The notes beneath the pieces were generated by a model that did not search any database, was not told the DNA's origin, and saw only the letters and a list, made by a program, of their open reading frames with translations. This document shows, piece after piece, positions 37,778-48,556 of a DNA stretch of 64,000 nt. The translations under genes and the position numbers were made by a program. The number at the start of each line of letters is the position of its first letter. Position 1 is the stretch's first letter. This DNA is from Enoplolaimus lenunculus (lineage: Eukaryota; Nematoda; Enoplea; Enoplida; Thoracostomopsidae). The stretch is taken from assembly GCA_030248215.1 (NCBI GenBank), contig JASANG010001433.1, forward strand, positions 124,001-188,000, given 5' to 3'.

Positions 37778-38413
37778 GAGCGAAGCGAAGCTCCGAGCAA
37801 AGCTCGGACTTTCGCGAAGCGTTTTATGTATTGTACTCTGGGGTCGAAAGGTGGATGTCCGTCTGTCTGTCTGTCCGTTGGTCCGTCCGAAAAGAATGTC
37901 AGGAACGGCTGAACCGATTTTGATAACTTTTTTGTTTGAACGCCAATTATCCTGGGGTGCTAACCTCGCAATGGGGTTTAAAATTTTTAAGCCGTTTATT
38001 AGCTGCAGGCTTATTTGCATAATTACTTAAGCGTAAATTACGACTTTCTACATTATTTCACTGATTATTACAGTTAGAAGCAATCTAATTTCAGCATTAA
38101 AGGGTTTTTGGGTGCAAGGAATCTAATTAGACTGTTTACAAACCCCCAAATCCGATAACTGAGTAGTTGGCTTATAGATAATTTACATATTAGCATAGTT
38201 TTTAAGCCGACTTTTTACAGTATTTCACTAATTATTAAGGTTAGCTTAATTGACAAGACAAAATTAAGGCTTTTTAAATTATTTCAATAATTATTAGGGT
38301 GACTGAAGGGTTATTGGGCGCGAGGAATCTGAATAAATTGTTTTTGCATATTACATTAATTGCTTACGTGTGTTCGAGCTTCGCTCAATAAATGTAGTCC
38401 CACTACGACTGGT
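37778..38413 (+). repeat. GAGCGAAGC-family element, copy 3 (intergenic)
   Basis: Starts GAGCGAAGCGAAGCTCC, contains GTCCGTCTGTCTGTCTGTCC and GGAACGGCTGAACCGATT, and ends GCTTCGCTC plus AATAAATGTAGTCCCACTACG. It has only about two of the 165-bp internal units against five in copy 1, so length varies by unit number. Confidence 0.8.
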
Positions 38414-38460
38414 TATTATTACTTTTATATGTTTATGCAATCGTTCTTTTCCAGTATATC

Positions 38461-39018
38461 CCCTTCTCACATTGAGTTACTTATAGGCAACTCAGCGCAG
38501 TGCATATACGTTAAATAATATATATCGCATCGTGTTTAACAATTGCAACACGAATACATAGTACTAAATCACCACAAGACGTGAGAACCCCCTCGGGCTC
38601 GAGCGTCAAGCTCCTATAGCTGAGTGGTGATGGTATACGCCTCCCACTCCAGTCACTGGAGTTCGAATCCTAGCATAAAAGTAGGCGTCAGGGGAAATAG
38701 AAAATATTCATGTGAGAAAGGGTTAAGCGTAAAATTTTCAGTTTACTATCTATAACCCCTTCTCACATTGAGTTGCTTATAGGCTACTCAGCGCAGTGCA
38801 TATACGTTAAATAATATATATCGCATCGTGTTTAACAATTGCAACACGTATACATATAGTACTAAATCACCACAAGACGTGAGAGCCCCCTCGGGCTCGA
38901 GCGTCAAGCTCCTATAGCTAAGTGGTGAGGTATACGCCTCCCACTCCAGTCACTGGAGTTCGAATCTTAGCATAAAAGTAGGTGTCAGGGGAAATAGAAA
39001 ATATTCATGTGAGAAAGA
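38461..39018 (+). repeat. Tandem pair of TIR elements with a tRNA-Gly-like core
   Basis: Two units, 38461-38724 and 38754-39018, over 90% alike by eye. Each begins CCCTTCTCACAT and ends ATGTGAGAAAG, an inverted repeat. The middle carries CTCCTATAGCTGAGTGGT (A-box), a CTCCCACT anticodon-like loop (Gly CCC) and GGAGTTCGAATC (B-box), so the core descends from a tRNA-Gly. Other copies are at 60250-60484 and 60788-61100. The tRNA part is central rather than at the 5' end as in ordinary SINEs, and its T-stem is poorly paired. Confidence 0.75.
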
Positions 39019-39334
39019 GATATTGCTGGGGTCTTTTTGATTATCCCCCAGCCAGCATTTGACCAAAAATTATTGGATTTTAGAAATTTTTGCATATTTG
39101 AGCTTCTCATGACTTCCCCTGATCATTTCACGGCCAAACTTTCTTTTTGAACAGTTCTATTTTTAAGGTCCCCAAAAAAATTTTCATCAAAAAATACACA
39201 ATATTTACTATTCGACGTAGATTGAAGAGCTGGGTTGAATGGTATCAATTTTTTGCTGTCAAATATTTGGCTAACGAGTTATGGTGAAACAACGCTACCA
39301 ACCATTTGGGACGGCACCAAATGAATCTGCGAAA

Positions 39335-39510
39335 TTTCGGAAATTCTTTGCTTATGGGCATCTGATATTTTTTCATATCCGGATACCCGGCAATTCTTGC
39401 CAGATATTTATCCGGATATCCGAAATGAAATTTTCTATTTCGAATATCCGAAACTCGATTTTGTGTTTTTTGAGTTTCCAAAACTCAATTTTTGTTTCTT
39501 AAGCTCTTGT
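39335..39510 (+). repeat. ATATCCGGATA repeat shared with 61.7 kb
   Basis: Has CATATCCGGATACCCGG, TTATCCGGATATCCGAAATG and a run of TTTCCAAAACTCAATTTTTG-type sequence. The reverse complement of the region 61715-61845 matches it. Confidence 0.55.
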
Positions 39511-39576
39511 TTTAACTTGTTGCTCTAAAGGAAGTACTCTGACCCTCAAGCAAATTGATATAAGCATAAAAGATAC

Positions 39577-39973
39577 GGCCAATGTTACCCTAAAGGCCGT
39601 CCCGTTTTCCCGGGACAGAAATGTACCAGGAGTAACCATCCCATTCTCCCGGGACAGCAATGTACCAGGTGTACATATAAAAATAATTGGGACAGCGGGA
39701 CAGTTGGGACATATGAGACAGTGGGACAGATGGGACAGTTTGAACAGATGGGACAGTTTGGACAGATCGGACACTTGGGACAGATGGGACAAACGGGACA
39801 GATGGGACAGTCCGGACATATGGGACCGTTTGGACAGATGGGACAGTTTGTACAGATGGGGCAGATGGGTCAGTTGGGACAAACGGGACAGATGGGACAA
39901 ACGCGCATAAGTCTGCACTCCGGGTATATTTCTGTCCCGGAAAATTGGGACGGCCTTTAGAGTAACATGGGCC
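39577..39973 (+). mobile_element. Minisatellite-cored TIR element, copy 2 (both ends present)
   Basis: Left end GGCCAATGTTACCCTAAAGG and right end CCTTTAGAGTAACATGGGCC are inverted repeats of about 50 bp including CCGTCCC-TTTTCCCGGGACAG. Inside the left end the CCCGGGACAG-AATGTACCAGG motif is duplicated. 39688-39903 is an array of GGGACAGATGGGACAGTTTG units, the reverse of the array in copy 1. No coding capacity. Confidence 0.8.
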
Positions 39974-40835
39974 GAATTTCGGATATGCGGATATATCCGA
40001 TACATATTTTTTTCGGATATATCCAGATACTTTTAATATACATATATCCGGTGCCCACCTATAGTAGATTATCAGCCCAGTCAATGATCATAAATTTATT
40101 CGACTGGAAGGTTATTCATAAGGTAAGAATAAATTTCTTTAGTATATTTATGATCAATAAACTGCAGCTGCAAGTTCTTCGAATGAATTCTCGATTAAAA
40201 TATGCAGCTTCAAGTTTCAGCTCCAGTAAACATTTATACGTAAAGATGGTTTTTACTCGAAATTTCTTGACTGGAAAACGCTTTGAACCGTTACAATTCG
40301 TATTTTAGTGTTCAATAACATGTAAAACCAGTGCAGTCATCTTCGCCGTGGACTGTGAAATATCAAAAAACTATGACACTTCAATTAATTTAAGGTCCTT
40401 GCATGAATTCGAGATGTTTGAATTGATTCAAGAACTCAGCAACACAATGCAGGTGCCATAAATTCAATGGATTTGCATCTGCGTTAAAACATGCTAAATT
40501 AAATTCAATGCCATGATTTCTAGTAAATTTGCTTGTTCGAGACATTCAAAGCTGTTTGTGAATAAACGCGAACATACAATTTGCAAGTGCAAGTTTTGCG
40601 GCAAAAACTTGCCCGTGTGAACTAAGCATAAACTTTGGCCAAATTATTATTAAATAACTTTAACTGCACTTGCGGTCATATACCTTTCCACAATTCAGAA
40701 AAATCATTTTTCTTTATTCCGTTTTCTATATTACATAGCTCAATCTTTCATTCCTACACTATCCAGCCAAATCAAGGAACATGCTTACCAGAATTATACT
40801 AAACAGAAATAAATTCCATAATTACACCTGCAAAC

Positions 40836-41100
40836 CAGGGTGCAACCGGAATTACAATTTACCGGAACGGAACCGGAATTTAAAAATTTTACCGGAACCG
40901 GAAAGTGAAAAATGCATTTCACCAAAAATTTCATTTTATTCTTATTTTTTGCTCTATTATTTGTGAAATAACCTTAGTCGAACATAGGTATTTATTTTTG
41001 TATTTTAGATTTTCGTCGTCGACTGAAGTGAAATCCACCATCATTGGCTTATATTTGGAGTACAAGTGGCTTTCAAAAGAGATTCTTAAAAATTAGCAAA
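40836..41100 (+). repeat. Right-truncated hAT-like element
   Basis: Starts CAGGGTGCAACCGGAATT and follows the 16232/26100 sequence up to AAAAATTAGCAAAGT, then stops short of the right end. The flanks are related to each other (AAATTCCATAATTACACC-TGCAAACC before; AATTCCATAAAAAATTACACC-CTGCAAACC after), so about 28 bp of target sequence is repeated around it. Confidence 0.72.
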
Positions 41101-41311
41101 GTAAAAAAAATTCCATAAAAAATTACACCAAAAAACTGCAAACCACTAGCAATGCAAGCAAACCAAAATAAAAGCTGGAAAGCTGGACTACAAATTTCTC
41201 GGCTACATACAGTTCAGTTCATAACAAAACGGTCAGTTTCAAACCCATAAGCAGATCATTCATTTCGTCACATTTGCGTTCTAACAAGAAATCATTCCAC
41301 TAACGTTTAAA

Positions 41312-44300
41312 TCAAGCAGGTACCGCATTTAACGCACTTTCAGACTGTTTCTGACTATTACCAACTTTAGGAATAGTAGGTTTACAAAGAATGTAATAAT
41401 CGAAATAGTTTTCCTCAACCGGATCATCCTCTGGATTGGTTTCGTCTTCAATATACCTTAACAAAACATCACAGTGCTCGTGAAGTGCCTATCGAAAGTC
41501 CTAGTTTGAATCAAGCTAAGACGCACGCCATGTATTTACTAATTTAGGCATAACTTCAGACAGCTTTAATATTGTGCTTTTGAATACAGAACTATAAATT
41601 AATGAAAAAACTCAACAGAAACTTTTATACAAAAAACTAATTAAAAACATAAAAGTATTAATAGATACATTACATTAAATAAAATGCCAAACCTACCCCA
41701 ACTTTTTATAAAATTCAACACCTGCGTCGTTGTGCTTGAATACTGTGACCATAATACGCTTCATTTTGTTTCTAAAGTTGAAAAAACCTTCCATTATGCC
41801 AGACATGTTAAGAACACAATCGCAACTACAGCCTTATCGTGAACTAAAATTTCAGTGCATCGCTCATTCTTACAATTTGTCACGCTCTTCGCTAGCGTGT
41901 GGCAGTACAAAGCTGTATTAATGTTTCGTAACGTAATGTGCACCATTCAACATTGCCGAAAAATATTTACTATACTTATTGTTGTTGTTGTGGCCCATCC
42001 GCTGCATCTACTGTTGCATGGGTCGGTCGAGCAAGCGACCGCATACCGCAGGAATTTGATAACATTTGACGGTCTCGTCCACATCGGCGAAATAGTTTCA
42101 ACTAAAATCTGTTTTAAATATTTCTTTCAAATCTAAGTTTTGAACACAACACTAACAATCGACTATAAATTTAACAATAAAGCGAAATCTTACTTGAAAG
42201 ACAATAGTTCCAATATTTGCATCATAAACTTTCCCAAACCTTTTCGACGAACTGAGTTTTCCAATTGTAATTCGTAACTAAAATTAATAATTTAGGACAT
42301 AATCTGTAATCAAAAATGACCGTAACACTAAATTGTAAAGAAATACCATTGTTGAAAATTTCAATTAAAGTTCTGATTAAAATGAAACCTTCTGCTATTT
42401 CTTTCTTTCTATTAAACGTAAAAAAGTAGCAAACGCCTTTACATAAATAACTTCGGGGACAATCTTTTAAGCTTCAAATTTAAGTAGAAATTTTTATAAC
42501 ATAAATTCCTGATGAACCTTTGATGTTAGCTAATTTCGATATCAATACAGCTTTAAATTGTTTTCTGCAACAATCAACAACCATGTCCTTTAGCCGATCC
42601 TGATGCTAACTATACCGCATACCTTCAAAGGCATACAAGAACAGCCGCTCACTGTAACAAGCAACTGCACACAATTAGACAAGTTAACAAACGCCCACTC
42701 AATAGTAAGTGAAGTGAAGTAACATATTCTTCACTTACCAATACAACACTTCATCATTCTCGTCAGTATCGAACCTAAAATGACTGAACGCCACCGGAAT
42801 TCGGTCAATAGGAGCAGATGTTTGAGCTGTTTGGTTGTCTTCTACTTTATCCGAAAGTCCATTGTCACAGGTTGTGGTATTCGAGGCAGGACGGAAATAG
42901 GCTATTAGATACCGCGCAGCATCCTCATTCATTTCACGCCACTTAATCCGTTCGTTCCAACCATCACTTGATGCTTCGTACCTTCGGTTGGTTAAACTAT
43001 GTAGTTGCAATTGCCGGACATATATTATGGAATTTCACAATATTCAGCCATTACTACCTTGTACCAAGGCGGCACCGAGCCCACAACTTGACAGATTTCA
43101 AATCCGATTCCGAACCCATTGCATTTTGCCGAATCCGATTCCGAACCTTGACTTTGATCAAAATGTTGTATAAAATTATGCTTATGCAAGTAATATAAAC
43201 ATGACATGTGCTGATGTGAATTTTAAAATATTGAAACCCGGATTGATTGAAACACAGATTGAGATCCAGAACTGCAAGTACAGAAAGATTTCGAAAAATT
43301 CAGTATGTTCCAACTCAATTTTGAAAACACTAACAGGAGTTCTCGAACTTTGATGGATTTGGCTATTTCAAATATTTCAAAACTGAATCCAAATCCGGAC
43401 CTTCAATTGTTGCGGAATCTGAAAGCGATTCCGAACTTTTGTAGCCTCGTACATCCATATAAGTGAAGCTTAAACGCCGAAGATATGTACGTGCCTTATC
43501 ATAGTTCAAGCTAACTTGTACATTCACATTAGCATATATACGCCAATAATTTTTTCTAAAGACAAGTTTGCATTCCAAATATAGCCAAACACATTGATTT
43601 TGTACATATTTTTTGTTATAAAAACAAAAAACTCCTCAATTTTTTCCACATGCATACATTCAAAGGTTATATTGAACTTACAACGACTGCATGTTTTTCC
43701 TGGTCAAATCCACTGCCCAATCGAATGTTTTTGGACTTACATCCTGACGACGGCAAGTTTCAAACGTTATATTTAAGCTGTAAATAACACAGAAAAAGGC
43801 TTGTAAAAAACAAAATATACATCAACTACCTAATGTACACAACACAAACCATCTGACGAACGCAGGGGTTGGAAACAACCCTTCCCGAAACTTTATCACT
43901 GTATTAAAAGTTTATTTTTATGTAACTTTATGCGACCCGAAATAAAAATCATCCGTAGGTGCGCGTCTGATATAAACCAATGGACTTTAAACACTAAAAT
44001 CAATATTTTAACACAAGGACAATATAAAATCAGTCTCAAAGTTTATAATTTACAAGTTAAAAGCTATTATTCTTTGTTTACATTGTTTTCAACTCACGTA
44101 GCGCAAGTGTAACCAACTTACCCATTTTTGTTGAACATATGAAAGCACTGCGCCAAATCGGCGAGAGGATTTTGTTTCTGCAAAAACAAATTTGGCACTA
44201 AACCGTTAAAATAGATGATCCGTCACTCATGTACGCTACGCGTTTAACCATTTAGTACTGCTAAACGGTATTCCCTGTAGTCAGCACACCTTAGTAAAAC

Positions 44301-45080
44301 AGCGATTGAATTAGCGGGAACATGGACCAAAATTTGAATGTACAGAACAGTTTCAGAGCTTGTTTGACGTAATAATCTAATTTACTAAAGTTCCTAAATT
44401 CTACAAAAACACGCATTCCTCAACAGTGAACTTTGACAAACGAAACTACTCCATTCCTACGCAGATTTTCCGATCTGAAACAACACAATTACGAAACTAC
44501 TAAAATTTACCTCGTTCGCTACATTGATAATGTGGTGAACCATTTTTCCTTCGGCTAGTCGCTTTTTTCGCTAAAACACAGTAAATATCAACACAATAAC
44601 GTTCACGGTTCAGCCCAAATATATAATATAATCGTATACCAAAGGTTCGCTACCGAATGCCAAAAATACTGCTATCGCAAAAGTACATAATACTTCAGCC
44701 ATATGATCAGTATCAATAGATTTTCACAAAACAACAGCCGAAGTTGAAAACGAAGCTTTGATAGTAACAACAATGAAGTATCTACCAGAAAATACCGGCT
44801 AGAATAACATGAATATTTTTGAACAGTATTTTAAGTTAAGTAGTACATTGAGCCGTTCACGTAAAATGATGCTGCGGATGCGGTGGGGCTCGAATCCACA
44901 ACGTACGGGCAGTATATCTGCACTGCACGATACACTCTAGTCGTCATCAAAATAAATTAACTGTACTCGAAAGGAAGAACAATGTAAGCCAGCTAAGAAA
45001 TCATAAAACCGATAACCATGTTCGCAAGTTCTCACCTCGAGTCTTTCGACGTTTTTCACACTATTACGTGCTTTGACCAT
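41312..45080 (-). CDS. NAA40: N-alpha-acetyltransferase 40 (NatD), 8 exons
   Basis: Exons in order of translation: 45080-45036, 44570-44511, 44177-44122, 43777-43682, 42981-42739, 42277-42194, 41771-41697, 41456-41312 (TGA); 267 residues, human 237. NatD acetylates the N-terminal serine of histones H4 and H2A. Visible: basic N-terminus (MVKARNSVKNVERLERKKRL), FDWAVDLTRKNMQSLYE, GWNERIKWREM, a PVAFSHFRFD strand followed by DEVLYCYELQLE, the acetyl-CoA loop RRKGLG (residues 177-182) and MVTVFKHNDAG followed by FYKKLGYIEDETNP. All match the human protein in order. An insertion of about 25 residues rich in Thr/Asn/Asp separates YLIAYF from PVAFSHF. The acceptor of exon 5 is uncertain: 42981 best fits the family; 42996 would add five residues in frame. 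Intron 1 contains a tRNA-like fragment. Confidence 0.93.
44866..44948 (-). repeat. tRNA-like fragment in NAA40 intron 1
   Basis: The - strand shows a B-box-like TGGATTCGAGCCCCA preceded by a GACTAGAGTGTATCG A-box-like stretch. Stems are incomplete. Probably tRNA-derived; not a convincing gene. Confidence 0.33.
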
Positions 45081-45350
45081 GATAGATAAGTTACAGTAGA
45101 GATCGCAAAAAATTAAAAGAGATCACTGAAACCAAGAGACCATCATTCCAATGTAAAGAAGAGCATACAAATTAATTATGCGCGATTGCGCGGTGCAAAA
45201 ATGTATCAACGCACGTTGTGTTATGAACCGACCCCGTCATTTTTGTGAGAGTTTAAGTTATTAATGCACGATATGTGGCTACTGTATTTAAAAATATAAA
45301 CGGAGTATTTTTAAACACACCAGTTATAACGTATTTGTAATGTTTGGGTT

Positions 45351-45533
45351 GCGCTATACTTGACGTCCGCCGTACGTCACCCGTCCGGCGCCATCCGTCA
45401 CCGATGCCGTTAGTTCGGCGCTGTCCGTCTCCATACGCTATCATACGTGAACGGTGACGGACGACGCCGGACGGGTGACGCACAGAGCAGTACGGGTGAC
45501 GAACGGCGCCGCACATCAGCAAACCTATAGCGC
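45351..45533. repeat. GC-rich foldback element with GCGCTATA ends
   Basis: Left end GCGCTATACTTGACG, right end CCTATAGCGC. The interior is a strong inverted repeat: GTCACCCGTCCGGCGCCATCC against GACGCCGGACGGGTGAC. GC content is far above the surroundings. A relative starts at 52198. Confidence 0.65.
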
Positions 45534-46250
45534 TTATAGAAAATTTTCCATCTACCAAATCATCTCAGTGGAAAAAATTGGACTGAAACTAGGCCAAAAC
45601 TATTCTCTGTGGAAGAATTGGGCTATAACTGATCCAAATTTTTCCGTGAGGACGAATTGGACTGAACGTATTCCAAGTCATCCTAAGGTGCAGCGTTATG
45701 ACTTCAATTGCCAAGACCTTTTATAAAACAAAGCCAATATTTATGTACACTGCACCACATATTGAGTCAAATTGACTCTCTTCGGAATAGGCTCTATGAG
45801 ACTACACAAACTGATTTAAACTCGACTCCACCAGAGTCAAATTCGACTCACTGAATCGCGCGTTTGACTCTGTCGTAGCCGAATTTGACTCAGTAAAACT
45901 TGCCGGAGGTGAGTCGAAATTAGGTAGTACAATGAATTTAATTTGTTAATTTTAGCAAATATCTTATCCAAAATTGTCATACGAAGCGACGACAGTGGAT
46001 ATTACACGGTATGGGAACACAACTGTTTCGAGCCCATTTGGACAGCATATCAACCGAAAACAGTATTTGACACCTGGACGACATAAGTTCAATATCTTCG
46101 CTCATCCATTTCCCAAAATCTTTCAATAATAACTGCACCAGTATGATTACTTACGTCCAAAATGACCTGGTTTGTTGTGAAAATCTCGCAAAATATGCCC
46201 TCTGAATTTCTTTCTAAGTCTTAGAACATACTTTGACGTCTTAAGATTTT

Positions 46251-47654
46251 ATGCGCCATCCACAACTAGGTGCGTTCACGGTGTGGAAATAAAAATCTTC
46301 AATTTCGGGAACATTTATTTTTGAATGAGAAGAGGGAAATTCATTCATGGTTTTTATAGTACACGGAATTCACAAAATGAATTTTCAAAGTGTTTCTGGA
46401 ATTGAAATTGAAATGTCAAAATCTTCTTTCAATTTCCGTTTTGATAAAATTGAACTTTAAAACAAAGGGAAATTGATTTTTATAGTTTTAATGGCTGTGG
46501 TAAATTGAATTTTGTAACTTAAAAGTGTAGCGGAAACAGTCAACTGCCATGGACGCAACAGGGAAATTGAAATATAAATTTGCAAAAGTTTAATAGTATT
46601 TCCTTATACCATAAGAAGACCAAAAACAAGCAACCAATCTACTTCCGGTGAGATAGACTTAGCATTCGAACCTTATTTAACCTTTAAGTGACCTTTTTAC
46701 GATATATATTATGAGAGCTCAGGAACAGATGTTGTGTTGACACTAACAGGAAGAAGTGAGTGGTACCACATCCATAAACGGCTTAATGTTAGCATAATGC
46801 TTACAGAATGAGATGTCAAATAACAACCACCAGGTACATGTATTATGCTTTGGAAAAAATATGCCATGTTACAATATTTTTACAGCTGCGCTTGATTTCT
46901 TGTTGATGCAATGGGCAATTACAAGATTTCATAGAACATTTAGCTCTAAATCGTTTAGTTGTACCAAAAGTTGTTGCATAAATGTATTGTTTTTTGCGGT
47001 TTAAAGTTTGTGGAACACGTCCAAAGAATACACCAATATGTGTTCCAGCTAGAAAACTTAGACATGCAACTATGTAATGCAGAAAACAGGCATAGACGTA
47101 GGCTCAGTGGCGGTCCTTTAGCCCGGAAATTCTTTTGAAGTATGCGAACTATGACACCATACGTACGTGAGATGCAATATCGTACGTCGGCGGTAGGTAC
47201 AGCAGCAACTGAAGTGAACTTTTGACCTTATTAAAATTTAAAACAAAATCTTAGACTAGATAAATTTATACTTTCTATCAGGGGTCGTTTCAAACTTATG
47301 TAAGAAATGTAGGGATCGTATCTTAAGAACGTAGTACATTTCAATTTCCCACTTGTATTGAAAATACAGAACTGAAAATTTGAGCTAAATTAAAATTGAT
47401 AATTAAAAATTCTTTCAATAACCGTATTCCCAGTTTGAACTTTCTTACTGTAACCGCAACACTTTTGAGAAAAATCATCTATTGGGGAATTTAATTTCAG
47501 AAACCTTAAGTGTTTCCGAAATTGATTTCAATTTTCAATTTAAACATTTAGTGATTCGGTTTCACTTTTTAAAATCGAAAACCAATATTTCGAATATGGG
47601 ATTTGCTTAGGTTTATTTCCACGCAGCGAACGCACGTAGTCGTGGATGGCGCAT
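46251..47654. mobile_element. 1.4-kb TIR element with ATGCGCCATCC ends
   Basis: Left end ATGCGCCATCCACAACTAGG and on to GTGTGGAAATAAA (46251-46291) is mirrored on the right by TTTATTTCCACGCAGCGAAC and on to GTGGATGGCGCAT (47614-47654), about 41 bp with few mismatches. The interior has AATTGAAATTGAAA / TTTCAATTTCC motifs on the two sides and no transposase I can recognise. No clear target duplication. Confidence 0.7.
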
Positions 47655-48556
47655 TACCATCAATAAGTCAATATATTAGAAACCTTTCTCGAAGCCTTCC
47701 AACGGCAGTGAATTTTGTCTCCCGTGGTGGGATATAGTTTATATATACAATCGAGCTAATACAAAACCTGTGAGTCGTTATTTACATTTATTGATTTAAG
47801 TACCATGAAACCTACACCCGTTAGTTAATCGCTCAAAAGACACAAAGAATCAAAGTAATGATGTGCAACCAACCCAAAACATTTTAATAAAATATCGAGC
47901 CACTAAGGTGCATACATCAATGATGGTACGTCTTACTTCCAAGAACGTCTGATTTGCGAAAATTTAAATCGAAATAAAATATATCAAAGCCACGCGCCAC
48001 CCTGCTGTTGTAGCGTGCTAAATATGTAACACCCCTGAAATCAACAGGGGTAGAAAAACAAAATGATCGGCCAATGTAAAGAACAAGGGCGGAACAGTAT
48101 TATAAGCATATTGCTCAGCCTAAGCCTAAGCTTAAGAATGACCATAACCCTATCCCTAAGACTAAGCCAAGCCAAAAAACTAGTCTAAAGCTTAAGCTTG
48201 CTCTATTGCAGGCAACAGGAAAACGTTCCGTCCCTGATCTTTACATGGGCAAAATAATCTAACAAAAACGTGTCCGTTTCAGAAAAACATTTTACTAAAG
48301 AATACCTTACAGTTTAAACACACTATAGCAATCTTAGCCATATCACAATGTAAATCACAGTATCGATGCACTAATTGGGCTCACAAAGCCAGTACGGAAA
48401 ACCCATTATGTAGTGTGCCGTTCCTAGATTTCTGTTCGCTCTTGTAACCAGATTTTGTCCGGAACCAATTCTATAAAATAGGCGTTATGTCGAGATTAAA
48501 AGCCTCAATAACCCCGCCTACGCTAAGCTTAACATTGAGCGGCGTCTTCCCATAGT

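Larger units (their letters stand above)
37081..41311. other. Gap between XXYLT1-like B and NAA40, mostly short repeats
   Basis: No gene recognised. In order: CCGG-rich element, GAGCGAAGC copy 3, tRNA-Gly-cored dimer, an ATATCCGGATA-type repeat, minisatellite-cored TIR element copy 2, about 0.9 kb of plain AT-rich DNA (40000-40830) and a truncated hAT-like element. 41101-41311 is the 3' flank of NAA40. Confidence 0.55.
45081..48556. other. Intergenic region between NAA40 and EDEM2
   Basis: Upstream flank of NAA40 on the right and 3' flank of EDEM2 on the left edge of that gene. Besides the two TIR elements listed, 45560-45900 repeats AATTGGACTGAA and GAGTCAAATTCGACTC motifs, and 48116-48200 holds a decayed run of CCTAAGCCTAAGC. 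The open frame 46813-47004 lies inside a TIR element and has no recognisable domain. Confidence 0.5.

Noticed and set aside
38590-38680. Functional tRNA-Gly gene
   Set aside because: A- and B-boxes are present but the T-stem does not pair and the sequence recurs in dispersed TIR elements.
39590-40084. Open frames on both strands at the GGGACAG array
   Set aside because: Same minisatellite effect; no coding signature.
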